A stretch of DNA of 34,663 nt from Candidatus Peribacteraceae bacterium. GTDB lineage: Bacteria > Patescibacteriota > Gracilibacteria > Peribacterales > Peribacteraceae. This document shows positions 1 to 10,345 of this stretch, in pieces. A program made the translations under genes and the position numbers. The notes beneath the pieces were generated by a model. The model was not told the origin of the DNA. It searched no databases and saw only the letters and a list, made by a program, of their open reading frames with translations. The stretch spans positions 1-34,663 of the forward strand of contig JAQTQU010000004.1 in the NCBI GenBank assembly GCA_028712095.1. The letters run 5' to 3'. Every line of letters begins with the position of its first letter. Position 1 is the stretch's first letter.

Positions 1-2776
<2,776 letters not shown>

Positions 2777-2807
2777 ACGGGTGGGAGGGAAACGGAGATG
2801 GGAGGAG

Positions 2808-2845
2808 TTTTAGAAGTTGTTGAAGTGAGGAAGGCTGGAAAGGTT
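2808..2845 (-). repeat. Degenerate pyrimidine element in rpoC leader
   Basis: Read on the minus strand this part of the rpoC leader is CAGCCTTCCTCACTTCAACAACTTCTAAAAC, which resembles the 47-bp pyrimidine element found at 12777 and 14041 (core CAGGCCTYCCTCACCTCTACAACTTCT). The match is by eye and partial. Confidence 0.35.
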
Positions 2846-2920
2846 TTCGCGTACAAAAGACCGCAGCCCTTCTTGCGCTCTTCGTCTGAAAGAGGAGAAG
2901 GACTCCGGTGAATTGGACCT

Positions 2921-2948
2921 ATTCTACTGAGGAAAATTGCTGAAGCAA
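2921..2948 (-). promoter_or_regulatory. Candidate promoter of rpoC
   Basis: Minus-strand TTGCTT, 16-nt spacer, TAGAAT. It would start transcription near 2914 and leave a leader of roughly 140 nt before rpoC. This would give rpoC its own promoter, consistent with the absence of rpoB upstream. The -35 is only 4/6 to consensus. Confidence 0.45.
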
Positions 2949-2970
2949 GTGAATGGCATTTTTCTTTTTT

Positions 2971-3060
2971 GCCTCACCCCCCTTCCCCCTCTCCGTACCG
3001 ACCTACGCCAACCCGCCTTCGCCAAGGCTGCGGACGGGCAGGCCGGAGAGGGGGCGTAAG
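2971..3060. repeat. REP-like nested hairpin element, copy 1
   Basis: Starts GCCTCACCCCCCTTCCCCCTCTCCG and ends CGGAGAGGGGGCG, giving a long GC-rich inverted repeat. The interior holds a second hairpin (CCCGCCTTCGCCAAGGCTGCGGACGGG, with GCCTT-CGCC-AAGGC at its tip). The same ends recur at 10346-10500 and 26478-26568. There is no T-run after the stem on the minus strand, so it does not look like an intrinsic terminator of the toxin gene. With the rpoC leader it fills the gene-free stretch 2777-3081. Confidence 0.7.
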
Positions 3061-3081
3061 CCGTTCTGCACAGAGCTATCG

Positions 3082-3333
3082 CTACCCTAGCCGTTTGTAT
3101 GTTTCCTCATTCCTCCTCGTCACGCGCCGGATTTCCGCTTTCCCCGATGTCGGATCCACGGTGAAGATGATGCGGTAATCTCCCACGCGCACGCGGAACC
3201 ACCCCTTCATGCCGCGCAGGGCCTTGAGACCGGGCACCTTTCGATAGTCGCGCCGAAGCTGTTCCATGAGGAGGAGCATGGCCTCCCGCTCAGTCGTGGA
3301 GAGGGCCCGGATGATTTTTTCGATCCTATCCAT
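3082..3333 (-). CDS. RelE/ParE-family toxin
   Basis: 83-residue protein of the RelE/ParE toxin superfamily, whose best known members are ribosome-dependent mRNA endonucleases (RelE) or gyrase poisons (ParE). Family signs: helical N-terminus (IEKIIRALSTTEREAMLLLMEQLRRDY), then the beta-sheet core with LKALRGMKGWFRVRVGDYRIIFTVD and a C-terminal EIRRVTRRNEETYKRLG. The G-x-FRxRVGDYRIIF motif is typical. The start ATG overlaps the 3' end of the antitoxin by 8 nt (ATGGATAG), so translation is probably coupled. Length fits the family. Whether it cleaves mRNA or hits another target cannot be told from sequence. Confidence 0.85.
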   Translation of the reverse strand: MDRIEKIIRALSTTEREAMLLLMEQLRRDYRKVPGLKALRGMKGWFRVRVGDYRIIFTVDPTSGKAEIRRVTRRNEETYKRLG

Positions 3334-3571
3334 GCCGGATCTTCTTGAGGGTCCTGATGATCTGTTCCGGACTCACGCCCTCCCCGTCGTTGTCGCGGTC
3401 CGCGTCGAAGAGAATCTCATCCTCCGTGACGGAATCGAGGCGGAAGGGAATGATAACCAGACGGTCCCCGTGCATCTCCATGAGGTAGTGATCCGTCGGA
3501 AAATTCGCTCTCCACTGTCCGGGGAGCGTGATCTGGCCGCGCGTGGTGCTCTTCACGATCCTGGTCGTCAT
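3326..3571 (-). CDS. AbrB/MazE-type antitoxin
   Basis: 81-residue antitoxin of the toxin-antitoxin pair. The N-terminal MTTRIVKSTTRGQITLPGQWR is the swapped-hairpin AbrB/SpoVT/MazE DNA-binding signature; the acidic C-terminal part (DSVTEDEILFDADRDNDGEGVSPEQIIRTLKKI) is the likely toxin-neutralising tail. I chose the ATG at 3571 over the track's 3706 because the AbrB fold begins there and a good promoter sits just upstream; the longer version would add an F/S/T-rich stretch unlike the family. It should neutralise the overlapping RelE-like toxin and repress its own promoter. AbrB-type antitoxins are more often paired with MazF/VapC toxins, so the RelE pairing is less common. Confidence 0.82.
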   Translation of the reverse strand: MTTRIVKSTTRGQITLPGQWRANFPTDHYLMEMHGDRLVIIPFRLDSVTEDEILFDADRDNDGEGVSPEQIIRTLKKIRHG

Positions 3572-3597
3572 ACAGAAAGTAAGAAAGTACGTAAGTA

Positions 3598-3626
3598 AGT
3601 ATATCGTATCCTCAAGGGCGGTGCAA
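3598..3626 (-). promoter_or_regulatory. Promoter of toxin-antitoxin pair 1
   Basis: Minus-strand TTGCAC, 17-nt spacer, TATACT, ending 26 nt before the antitoxin ATG. The predicted leader (TACTTACTTACGTACTTTCTTACTTTC) consists of TTAC/ACTT direct repeats around a TACGTA palindrome and is a plausible operator for the AbrB-type antitoxin. No Shine-Dalgarno sequence is present. Confidence 0.6.
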
Positions 3627-3708
3627 GGCCGAAAGAACCCAAAGGGAGGCAAGCGCATGGACGAGGATTTCTCTACTCCAAAATTCCTGGAAAAAACGGG
3701 CGACAACC

Positions 3709-5940
3709 CTATCGGCCTTTTTCCTTTTTGCTCCGACTATTGATCTGTTCGGCATCCCGCAAAATTTCGTCCAGCGGTTGTCCGGTCGGGGATGAGGACG
3801 TCTCTGCCGGTGCCGGAAACAGATCCAAATCCGGCGGCCATACGAATGCGGGTTCATTCACTTCGAAGAAGACGACGCCGATTGAGCGCGCAAGATTTTC
3901 ATCCGTCGCGGCGTCGATGAGGGCGAGAACCGCCCGCGCGCGCTTGTCGCCTTCGCCTCCCGGAACATCGCGCCAGCGCGACCATGACTGCGTCACCGCA
4001 TCGATCGCGTTCGCCACCTTCCCCTTCCGTTCGCCACGGAACGCATCCGCGCCGTTCCAGGCGTCGATGCCCTGCCGTTGCCACGAAAATTGCAGTCCGC
4101 GCTCCGCGATTTTTCCTCTCTCGTCATCGGTCAGCTCGCGGATCTCGCCTTTGATCTTCTCTAAGCGACGCTCTATCGTCTTTTCGAGTTTTTCGGGTTC
4201 CGGAGCGGGCGCTTCCGTAGATGGCACGGAGTCAGCCGATCCCACGGACTTTTTTTCCGCAGACTCCTCTGCCGCCGGTGCGGGGACGATAGGTTTCGCC
4301 TCCGGCTTGGCCGGAGCGGATTGAGGCGCTTTGGGAGTCGCCGGGGCCGCCGACGACGGTGCGCTGAATCTTGCGATCGTCTTCCGCAGTGCATCCTTAT
4401 TCCAAAACTCCCATGCTTTCCCCATCCAACGCTCCGCCAAACGCCCCAAGCCGCCAAGCAATCCAGATGCGACGGGAGGAGTAGCCGCGGGTTTGTCAGC
4501 CGCACTCCCGGAGAGGCTCCCGGACCCGGGCGAAGGTGCAGGCCGCGTTCGGGACGATCCTCGCTGCGCGGGCTGCGCCGAGACCACTTCCTCCCGAGAC
4601 TCTCCGGAAGCCAGCACCATGTCGATGAAGTGACGCAGCGACCCGATGTTGCGCGGGGCGACGCCGTTCACCGCCCGGGGAGAGAATCGACCCGACAAGA
4701 GTCCCCTGATGATCCGATCAGCGTCGCGGTGCTCGCGGCTCGCCCACCGGAATGTCCCCGCATCCATCTGGCCGCGCAGATACTCGCAGGCCTGCCGCGC
4801 TGCGGGGTCCTGACCCGCGATTGCGGCGATCCGGCCGAGGAGCCCGCGCAGTCGCGGACGCTCGTTCGCGCGCTCGCCGGAACTGCGGGGCAGCCGGGGC
4901 GCAGGGCGCTCGCGAGCCGCCGGTGCAGGTTGCGAGGGGACTGGCGCCGCGGGAACTTTGGCGCGGGAGGAGGGTTTCGTACCGAAAATTTTGGGGTATC
5001 CCTCCACCTGCACCCACGCGCCTTCCGGCACGTACGTGACTTCGATGCGCGTGCCGTCCAAGGTGCGTGCGACGTTGACCCCCGCCTGCTCCAGCGCGCG
5101 GCGATGGGTATCTTCCTGCTTTCGTTCCTGCTCGATCGCGTTCAGCCGGCTCCCCGCCGTTCCGACCTGCGTGAAGGGGTTGCTCTCCATCGGCAGGTTG
5201 TTGAGCATGATCGACTGCGGCAGGACGAGGTTCTCCGCGCCTTCATTGCCGGGAACATTCCGGAGCGCCGTGAGGTTGTTCCCCTCCCATCCCGTCGCGG
5301 AGAAGGAGATGATGATGCGCTCGTTCCTGCCGCGCTGCCCCCGTGCATCGGGATGACCGAAGGGGATATCGAAGACATGGGAGGAAGGCATGCGCTCCCT
5401 TTCCCCCTGTGGCGGGACCCACTCCGAAGCCGGCGGTTTCTCCGCCTCCAGTCCCACTTTCGTCTCCCAGTCGGCCAGCTCCGCCTCCATCTGACTGATG
5501 AAGCCGGCACACTTCTCAAGGGGGTCGCGGGCCGCCCCGGGGGTTCTCTCGGCTTCATTCAGGTTCAATTTGTATTGATCGATGATGCGTTCGTAGAGGC
5601 CGCGGAAGTTATTGAGTTCATGGATCTTTGTTGTTTTCTTGTCGAAGAGAGGCAACCGCTCGAGCGCTGGTTTCTTATCGATCTCCTGATCGAGATCCCG
5701 GATGTGCCGTGCGATCTGCCGCTCAATTTTCTCCTTGCGCCGCTTCGCGCTCCTCTCCCGTTTAAACAATTCATAAAGGAGGATACCGGCGGGCTTCTCG
5801 ACGCGCTTCGGGGATTGAGCCTCGGGCGATCCGGGAACCTCGCCCCGTGGGAAACCCTCTCTGTAGGCCGAAGGTTTATTCGGCTCATTCTTGCGCGTGA
5901 GGCGCGACTCGCCGATGGAGGAGTGATGGAGCCGGATCAT
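3709..5940 (-). CDS. Large uncharacterised protein with coiled-coil and Ala/Pro-rich linkers
   Basis: 743 residues, no family recognised. The N-terminal 150 residues are strongly charged and helical (KRERSAKRRKEKIERQIARHIRDLDQEI). A beta-rich section follows (RNERIIISFSATGWEGNNL ... GTRIEVTYVPEGAWVQVEGYPKIFG, about residues 200-315). After a Pro/Ala/Arg linker comes a helical patch (RLRGLLGRIAAIAGQDPAARQACEYLRGQMDAG, about 360-440), another Ala/Pro/Ser-rich stretch, then a C-terminal helical segment with KLEKTIERRLEKIKGEIRELTDDERGKIAERGLQFSW. No signal peptide or membrane segment, so probably cytoplasmic. The ATG overlaps the stop of the upstream small gene by 4 nt (ATGA), so the two are translationally coupled. 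The long plus-strand ORF opposite it (4321-6318) is Arg-rich shadow. Confidence 0.75.
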   Translation of the reverse strand: MIRLHHSSIGESRLTRKNEPNKPSAYREGFPRGEVPGSPEAQSPKRVEKPAGILLYELFKRERSAKRRKEKIERQIARHIRDLDQEIDKKPALERLPLFDKKTTKIHELNNFRGLYERIIDQYKLNLNEAERTPGAARDPLEKCAGFISQMEAELADWETKVGLEAEKPPASEWVPPQGERERMPSSHVFDIPFGHPDARGQRGRNERIIISFSATGWEGNNLTALRNVPGNEGAENLVLPQSIMLNNLPMESNPFTQVGTAGSRLNAIEQERKQEDTHRRALEQAGVNVARTLDGTRIEVTYVPEGAWVQVEGYPKIFGTKPSSRAKVPAAPVPSQPAPAARERPAPRLPRSSGERANERPRLRGLLGRIAAIAGQDPAARQACEYLRGQMDAGTFRWASREHRDADRIIRGLLSGRFSPRAVNGVAPRNIGSLRHFIDMVLASGESREEVVSAQPAQRGSSRTRPAPSPGSGSLSGSAADKPAATPPVASGLLGGLGRLAERWMGKAWEFWNKDALRKTIARFSAPSSAAPATPKAPQSAPAKPEAKPIVPAPAAEESAEKKSVGSADSVPSTEAPAPEPEKLEKTIERRLEKIKGEIRELTDDERGKIAERGLQFSWQRQGIDAWNGADAFRGERKGKVANAIDAVTQSWSRWRDVPGGEGDKRARAVLALIDAATDENLARSIGVVFFEVNEPAFVWPPDLDLFPAPAETSSSPTGQPLDEILRDAEQINSRSKKEKGR

Positions 5941-6263
5941 GGGTTGCGGGGAGGATTGTCCGTATTGAGCTTCTTCTCCACGCGCTCGATATCCCGCTCC
6001 TGCCCGCGCATCTCGCTCTCGGCCCGCCGGACCTTGCGGAATGCCTGCTCCGCCTGCGTGAGATTCTGTTCGGCTGCGACGAGGGCTTTCTCCGCCTCCG
6101 CTTCCTTCTCCCTGATCCGCTCATTGAAGTGCGTGAGCCGATCCGCCAATTCCCCCCGCTCATCATCATTGAGCCGCTCGCCGATGTTGAGCGCACGCGC
6201 GCGGGCGGACTCCGGAAGGGATTCCAGTGTGCGAACGGTCTTCTGGAACGTGTGTGTATCCAC
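5937..6263 (-). CDS. Small helical protein, first gene of cassette 2
   Basis: About 108 residues, all helix-forming: TFQKTVRTLESLPESARARALNIGERLNDDERGELADRLTHFNERI followed by a Glu/Arg/Ala coiled coil. No known family recognised. The central P-x4-ARA-x3-IGE-x-L-x-D-x-x-R-x6-LT pattern is shared with the small protein at 9096-9407, so the two look paralogous, and both precede a giant gene. The track begins at a TTG (6275) that overlaps the -10 box; I prefer the GTG at 6263 (codon 5 of the track ORF), which lies 11 nt after TATAAT. The stop overlaps the next gene's ATG by 4 nt. Function unknown; by arrangement it is a likely partner or chaperone of the 743-residue protein. Confidence 0.7.
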   Translation of the reverse strand: MDTHTFQKTVRTLESLPESARARALNIGERLNDDERGELADRLTHFNERIREKEAEAEKALVAAEQNLTQAEQAFRKVRRAESEMRGQERDIERVEKKLNTDNPPRNP

Positions 6264-6274
6264 TGTTAATTGCA

Positions 6275-6283
6275 ATTATAGCA
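6275..6283 (-). promoter_or_regulatory. Extended -10 promoter of cassette 2
   Basis: Minus-strand TGCTATAAT is a perfect extended -10 (TGnTATAAT). No good -35 at 16-18 nt. The region 6281-6350 is AT-rich compared with its surroundings. Its position excludes the TTG at 6275 as a usual start and points to the GTG at 6263, giving a leader of about 5 nt. Confidence 0.55.
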
Positions 6284-6391
6284 CATTAATAGTATCAATG
6301 CCATATTCCATGCAATAACCGACAACACGGTAAATCGGCATTTCTTACCATCAAAGCATCTCTCAAATCACCCTCTCATCGTGATGCCGGA

Positions 6392-6432
6392 CCCCGAGAC
6401 TCGGGGGGCAAAGGCGGCGGGTTTCCTCCGCC
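6392..6432. other. Two hairpins downstream of the 882-residue gene
   Basis: CCCCGAGACTCGGGG (6392-6406) and GGCGG...CCGCC (6413-6432) lie just after the stop at 6440 on the minus strand. They could stabilise or end the transcript of cassette 1, but neither is followed by a T-run on the minus strand, so a Rho-independent terminator is not supported. Confidence 0.4.
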
Positions 6433-6439
6433 ACCATGG

Positions 6440-9088
6440 TTACTTCTTGCTTTCCAGCTTCTTCACGACCTCCTCGATCTCCCGAAGCATCTTGTAGCTC
6501 GGGAATTTTTTGTACTCTGCTCCAGGATCTTTGATGTACAACTCACCGCGCCGCTCGCGCTCCTGTAATGCCGCGAGTCCCTCCCGCAGCGAGGGAAGGG
6601 ATTTCTGACTGCCTCCATGGGCGATCAACCGATGAAGTGCACGCAAAGCATTTATGGCCTCTTCAAATTTTTCCGCCTGGCTCACCACTTCTTCCCGCTG
6701 GGCCACCCGCTTCGCGTCCTCTCCATTCGTCTCTTGCGCTGCAACACGCGCTCGATCGTTCTCCCGCTGCATCGCAAGAAGGTCCGTCTGCCAACGCAGG
6801 AGCTCTGTGATGCGTTGCTCCTGCTCCGGCGTCAGAAGACCGGATTTCTTTGCATCATGGAGCAGTGATCCCTCCTTCCGAACCGCACCGAGAGCGCGCG
6901 CGATATGCTCGGGTGTCGCGCCTGACGCATCCGCTCGAGATCGGAGGCCGTTGGTGGCGGCCTGAAGCGCGGGGAGCTTTGCATTCAGTTCCTTTTTCAA
7001 CAGAGCGTCGCGCAATTCCCGCTCATCCTGCTCCAGGCGGGACTGAGCCCTTTTAAGCTCATCAAAGCGGTTTTTGAGTTCCGGCGGCAACGCAGACGGA
7101 CCGGCGCGGAAGAGGGAACTCCCCTCTGCACGGACCGCGTCGAGCGCCGCTTCGATCTCCCCGACCGTCGCCGTGCTCCGCCGCCGACCTCCGGTTTCAT
7201 AGACTTTCGCCCACGCGCCGTCCGTCGCCGCACGGAGGATCGGCGCTTGCTCTATCGCCTGTCGCCTGAGGCACTCTGCCTTCTTCCCCTTCCACTTGCG
7301 GTCAAGGGCGAGGAGCTCGCCGATCCGTTCCCCCACACCCTCCTCGTCGGCAAAGCCCCGGAGGTACGTTTGCTCGCGATGGATCGCGCCGAGCACCCGA
7401 TCAACACGATCCACCGTGGGCGCGGCATCACGATCGATCATATCATCCAGGATATTCGTCTGCGCCTTACAGAGTTCGCGGACGCGCACCTTGGCGGCCT
7501 GCGTCATCTGCAGTTCCTTTCCGTCTCTCCCCTTCAGTTTCCACCGAACCTCGCGGTCGGGATCAAAGTTGCGGTAGAGCAGACTCCCCTCCTGACGAAT
7601 CTGCGTGAGCGTATCCTCCGCCACTTCTTCGTAGGAGCGCCGTTCATCCTCCACCGTCGGACGCACAAATCTCTTGGCCTCCGCCAGGTGAGTGCGGGCC
7701 TTCTCCAGATCCGCTTCCGCATCCGTCAGAGGTTTGCGTGTGTCCCGGTATGCCTTCTCTTTCTGCTCGCGGATCGTCTTCAGCTTTGCCAGGGCATTCT
7801 GTGTCTCCGTGAGGCTTTCTTTCCGGGCCTGCTCATTCCCCTCACGGACTGTGACGTCTCCGGCGGCCTTCTCTTTGTCGAGTGCCTCCTGCTTTTTGAC
7901 ATTCGCCGCTCCGCGCAGATCTTCCGGCTTCTTCTCCGCCGCAATTTCCGCTCCCAGTGCGGCAATGTCGTCTGTGATTTTCTTCTTCTTCGCCTGAGCA
8001 TCGGCATTATTCTCCGCTGCCATCCGGGCCGCTTTGGCCCGCGCGGCTTCAATTTGCGGTGCCTTCACGGCGGCATCGCCCGCTCCTGCATTGATGCGAG
8101 CTGTCTCCTGAACCAGATCCGCTTTGAGCTTCTTGTCTGTCTCATCCCACTGCAGGTCAACGGCATTCTCCTCCTGCGCCTTCTTGTCTTTCTTCTCGTT
8201 CAGCTGATCCTGCTTGAGCTTGCGTTGACCTTCAACCTCTCCGGCCTTCCGCTCCAGATCCGCAGCTTCCGTCCGCAACTTCTGGGCATCTTCGATCTGT
8301 TTCTTGGCATCCGTGAGCGCCTTCGTCGCCTGCTGGGACAATTCCGCGGCAACAGTGACTTCCAGATTCGCGTCGGCTTCATCCTGAATGGCAGCATCCA
8401 TTTCGCTCTTGAGCTTGCGCAGGTTCTTCCCCGAAAGACCGCGCTGCTGATCCTGCACTTCGCGCTCCGCCTCCGTGATCTCCCGCTGCGCTTTCCTGAC
8501 CTCCGTGTCTTTGTACACCTGCTCACGGAACGTGCGGTAGATTTGCACCCCCTTGTCGGTCCTCTGCGCGCTGTCCGTCGCCAGGCGCTGGAATGATTCC
8601 TCGATTTTGCCTGTCTGCTGCGTGTACCACATCACGAGGTTGTCCAGATTCTCCACAATCTGTTCCTCTTCCGCCGCCGTCTGTCGGATCACCTGCGCCT
8701 GCCGCTCGAAGGTCTCGAACTTGGGCAGCGCGCCGTAGCGGGCAATGCCTCTCTCCACCGCTTGTTTTCTCTCCCGCTCCAACGTGTTCAAAGCGTTCTG
8801 CAAATCCCCGCCTGCATTCTTCAGATAACCCATGACTTCCTCATAGTTGATTCCGCTCTTCTCCGCGCCGCGCGTCTCAAGATCGTGGATGCGCGCATTC
8901 ACGGCCTCGAGGAGCTCACTCGCGAGCTTCCGCGACCGCTCAAAACGCTGGCCGACACGCTCCTGCTCCTCCCGCGTCAGGCGCAGCAACTCATTCGTTT
9001 CGCCCTGATATTTTTTCATACCCCGCCTGTACATCTCTTCGAAACCCCAATTCGGATTGGAAGGCCGATGATCGAATCCATCAGCCAT
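6440..9088 (-). CDS. Giant coiled-coil protein with ~80-residue internal repeats
   Basis: 882 residues, no family recognised, no signal peptide or membrane span, so probably cytoplasmic. Residues 20-490 are long coiled coil (for example EVEGQRKLKQDQLNEKKDKK). The C-terminal half holds about five degenerate repeats spaced 72-84 residues apart: LTQIRQEGSLLYRNF (~493), LGAIHREQTYLRGF (~565), LDAVRAEGSSLFRAG (~648), LGAVRKEGSLLHDAK (~732), INALRALHRLIAHGG (~811); each is followed by a helix like RITELLRWQTDLL. It starts 7 nt after the stop of the small gene at 9096 and has no Shine-Dalgarno sequence, suggesting coupled translation. The 449-codon plus-strand ORF opposite is a shadow. Function unknown; the shape suggests a scaffold or filament-like protein. 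Confidence 0.78.
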   Translation of the reverse strand: MADGFDHRPSNPNWGFEEMYRRGMKKYQGETNELLRLTREEQERVGQRFERSRKLASELLEAVNARIHDLETRGAEKSGINYEEVMGYLKNAGGDLQNALNTLERERKQAVERGIARYGALPKFETFERQAQVIRQTAAEEEQIVENLDNLVMWYTQQTGKIEESFQRLATDSAQRTDKGVQIYRTFREQVYKDTEVRKAQREITEAEREVQDQQRGLSGKNLRKLKSEMDAAIQDEADANLEVTVAAELSQQATKALTDAKKQIEDAQKLRTEAADLERKAGEVEGQRKLKQDQLNEKKDKKAQEENAVDLQWDETDKKLKADLVQETARINAGAGDAAVKAPQIEAARAKAARMAAENNADAQAKKKKITDDIAALGAEIAAEKKPEDLRGAANVKKQEALDKEKAAGDVTVREGNEQARKESLTETQNALAKLKTIREQKEKAYRDTRKPLTDAEADLEKARTHLAEAKRFVRPTVEDERRSYEEVAEDTLTQIRQEGSLLYRNFDPDREVRWKLKGRDGKELQMTQAAKVRVRELCKAQTNILDDMIDRDAAPTVDRVDRVLGAIHREQTYLRGFADEEGVGERIGELLALDRKWKGKKAECLRRQAIEQAPILRAATDGAWAKVYETGGRRRSTATVGEIEAALDAVRAEGSSLFRAGPSALPPELKNRFDELKRAQSRLEQDERELRDALLKKELNAKLPALQAATNGLRSRADASGATPEHIARALGAVRKEGSLLHDAKKSGLLTPEQEQRITELLRWQTDLLAMQRENDRARVAAQETNGEDAKRVAQREEVVSQAEKFEEAINALRALHRLIAHGGSQKSLPSLREGLAALQERERRGELYIKDPGAEYKKFPSYKMLREIEEVVKKLESKK

Positions 9089-9095
9089 GAGAGAA

Positions 9096-9407
9096 TCAGG
9101 AAAGATTGACGATCTGCTCCTCTGCGGAGCCTAAGTTCCTGGAACGTTCGGCCTGTTCCGCCTCCTCGCGGACTTCCTTCTTGAGACGCCTGCTCATGTT
9201 CCGGACCGCGCTATCAAACCCGTCGAGCGCCTTGAGCTGCCGGACATGCGCCTGCGAAAGCGCCGCATGCGCCTCGGTGAGCTTTTTCATGAATTGTGCG
9301 CGGTCGGCATCCGAAAGCCCCTCGCCCACGATCCGCGCCCGTGCGGCCTGCACCGCCGGAATGGCGATGAGCTTGGCGAGTTCCTGCATGAAGGTTTTTT
9401 GATTCAT
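9096..9407 (-). CDS. Small helical protein, first gene of cassette 1
   Basis: 103 residues, helical and charged: MNQKTFMQELAKLIAIPAVQAARARIVGEGLSDADRAQFMKKLTEAHAAL, then a coiled-coil tail. The pattern P-x4-AARAR-x-VGE-x-L-x-D-x-DR-x6-LT matches the small protein at 5937-6263, so these are probably paralogues heading duplicated cassettes. No known family recognised. A strong promoter (TTGAGC-17-TATAAT) lies 25 nt upstream of the ATG; no Shine-Dalgarno sequence. It is followed after 7 nt by the 882-residue gene. Function unknown. Confidence 0.75.
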   Translation of the reverse strand: MNQKTFMQELAKLIAIPAVQAARARIVGEGLSDADRAQFMKKLTEAHAALSQAHVRQLKALDGFDSAVRNMSRRLKKEVREEAEQAERSRNLGSAEEQIVNLS

Positions 9408-9432
9408 GTGGGTTTAGGTGTTCTTTCCTACT

Positions 9433-9461
9433 ATTATAACAGAAACTGCCTTACAGCTCAA
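9433..9461 (-). promoter_or_regulatory. Promoter of cassette 1
   Basis: Minus-strand TTGAGC, 17-nt spacer, consensus TATAAT, ending 25 nt before the ATG at 9407. Predicted leader about 19 nt (AAGAACACCTAAACCCAC) without a Shine-Dalgarno sequence. Confidence 0.65.
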
Positions 9462-9529
9462 TAACCCATTTGAGCCCTTCCCTGAAGCCATTTCATCCAA
9501 TCCTAACCCTATCCCGAACCCTTCCCGCC

Positions 9530-9895
9530 CTACTCCCCACGCCCTACACCCTCTTCAATCAGTTGCTTCCCCTCCTGAATCTTCTCCACTCCCTCCTGCA
9601 CCTTCGCGGCACGATCCTGGATCTCCTGCACTGTCGCCTGCGCACCGCTCATCACCTGCGCACCCAGCTCCACGGCGGCACGGCCGGCCTCGACTGTTCC
9701 CCCCACGGTTTCGCGTGTGGTGGCAATCGCGCCGCTTGCGGTACCAGTGAGCTGCGCCCACCATTCCCGTACCCGTGCCTGTTGACGCTCGACCGGAGCG
9801 CAGCCCGAAAGGAGCACGGCAAAAAGAAAAAGGCTCCAAAGCAGGGCGAGTGATGTTCCCCGCAAACCGCCGGACCGGGCACGGCGTGCTTCCAT
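9530..9895 (-). CDS. Small lipoprotein
   Basis: 121 residues from the ATG at 9895. The N-terminus MEARRARSGGLRGTSLALLWSLFLFAVLLSGC is a lipoprotein signal with lipobox LLSGC (Cys at residue 32). The mature part is an amphipathic helix rich in Ala/Val/Glu with repeated VQEGVEKIQEGKQLIEEGV, likely a surface-attached helical hairpin. The track's start at 10021 lies inside the upstream gene and is rejected. It begins 4 nt after the zinc-ribbon gene's stop, so the two form one operon. No family recognised; a membrane-anchored coiled-coil role is an inference. Confidence 0.75.
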   Translation of the reverse strand: MEARRARSGGLRGTSLALLWSLFLFAVLLSGCAPVERQQARVREWWAQLTGTASGAIATTRETVGGTVEAGRAAVELGAQVMSGAQATVQEIQDRAAKVQEGVEKIQEGKQLIEEGVGRGE

Positions 9896-9899
9896 ACAA

Positions 9900-10283
9900 T
9901 TACGCGATATCCGAACCTGTGCTCGTGCTGCTCTGCTCCATGCCGAATTTCTTGAAGAGCAGATCGAACGAGCCATCGGACTGATCGAGCGCCTCGTGAA
10001 GCATTTTGACCTCATGGTCACTCAACTTGAGCGAAGAAGAGACGTTCTGCCGGGCATCGGATTCGATGGGACGCGCGCCCAATTTCTCCACACCCTGAAG
10101 GGAGGCATGCAGGACGATGTAGGCGTTGCACGTATCGCACTTGAGCTGCAGCAGCATGGCATTCTCGCTCACCACGCGCACCGCGCCGAAATCGACCGGC
10201 ACCTGCTTGCCACACTGCGGGCAACGCATCTGATTGCGGATCCGGAGGAGGATTTGCTGCAGCGTGTGCGGGTCCAATTCCAT
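9900..10283 (-). CDS. Zinc-ribbon protein of unknown function
   Basis: 127 residues from the ATG at 10283 (MELDPHTLQQILLRIRNQMRCPQCGKQVPVDF). Two CxxC knuckles, CPQC and CDTC, about 30 residues apart form a zinc ribbon; the rest is helical with an acidic, Ser-rich tail. I chose 10283 rather than the track's 10388 because the longer version translates a REP-like repeat and its downstream side, and because a clean promoter ends 7 nt before this ATG. Possibly a nucleic-acid- or protein-binding regulator. First gene of an operon with the lipoprotein at 9530-9895. No named family recognised. Confidence 0.75.
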   Translation of the reverse strand: MELDPHTLQQILLRIRNQMRCPQCGKQVPVDFGAVRVVSENAMLLQLKCDTCNAYIVLHASLQGVEKLGARPIESDARQNVSSSLKLSDHEVKMLHEALDQSDGSFDLLFKKFGMEQSSTSTGSDIA

Positions 10284-10290
10284 CACTGCA

Positions 10291-10319
10291 AGTATACCAC
10301 GAAGGAGCATTTCACTCAA
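10291..10319 (-). promoter_or_regulatory. Promoter giving a leaderless mRNA for the zinc-ribbon gene
   Basis: Minus-strand TTGAGT, 17-nt spacer, TATACT, then TGCAGTG and the ATG at 10283. With a usual 6-7 nt discriminator, transcription starts at or one base before the start codon. Confidence 0.65.
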
Positions 10320-10345
10320 AGAAATCAAGTGGCTGAAGAGACCGA

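Noticed and set aside
4321-6318. 665-codon plus-strand ORF opposite the 743-residue gene
   Set aside because: Arg/Pro/Ser-heavy shadow composition; the minus-strand frame has coherent helical and beta segments and ATGA coupling to its neighbour.
7247-8596. 449-codon plus-strand ORF opposite the 882-residue gene
   Set aside because: Leu/Arg/Phe-rich mirror of a Lys/Glu/Ala coiled coil; no start context.
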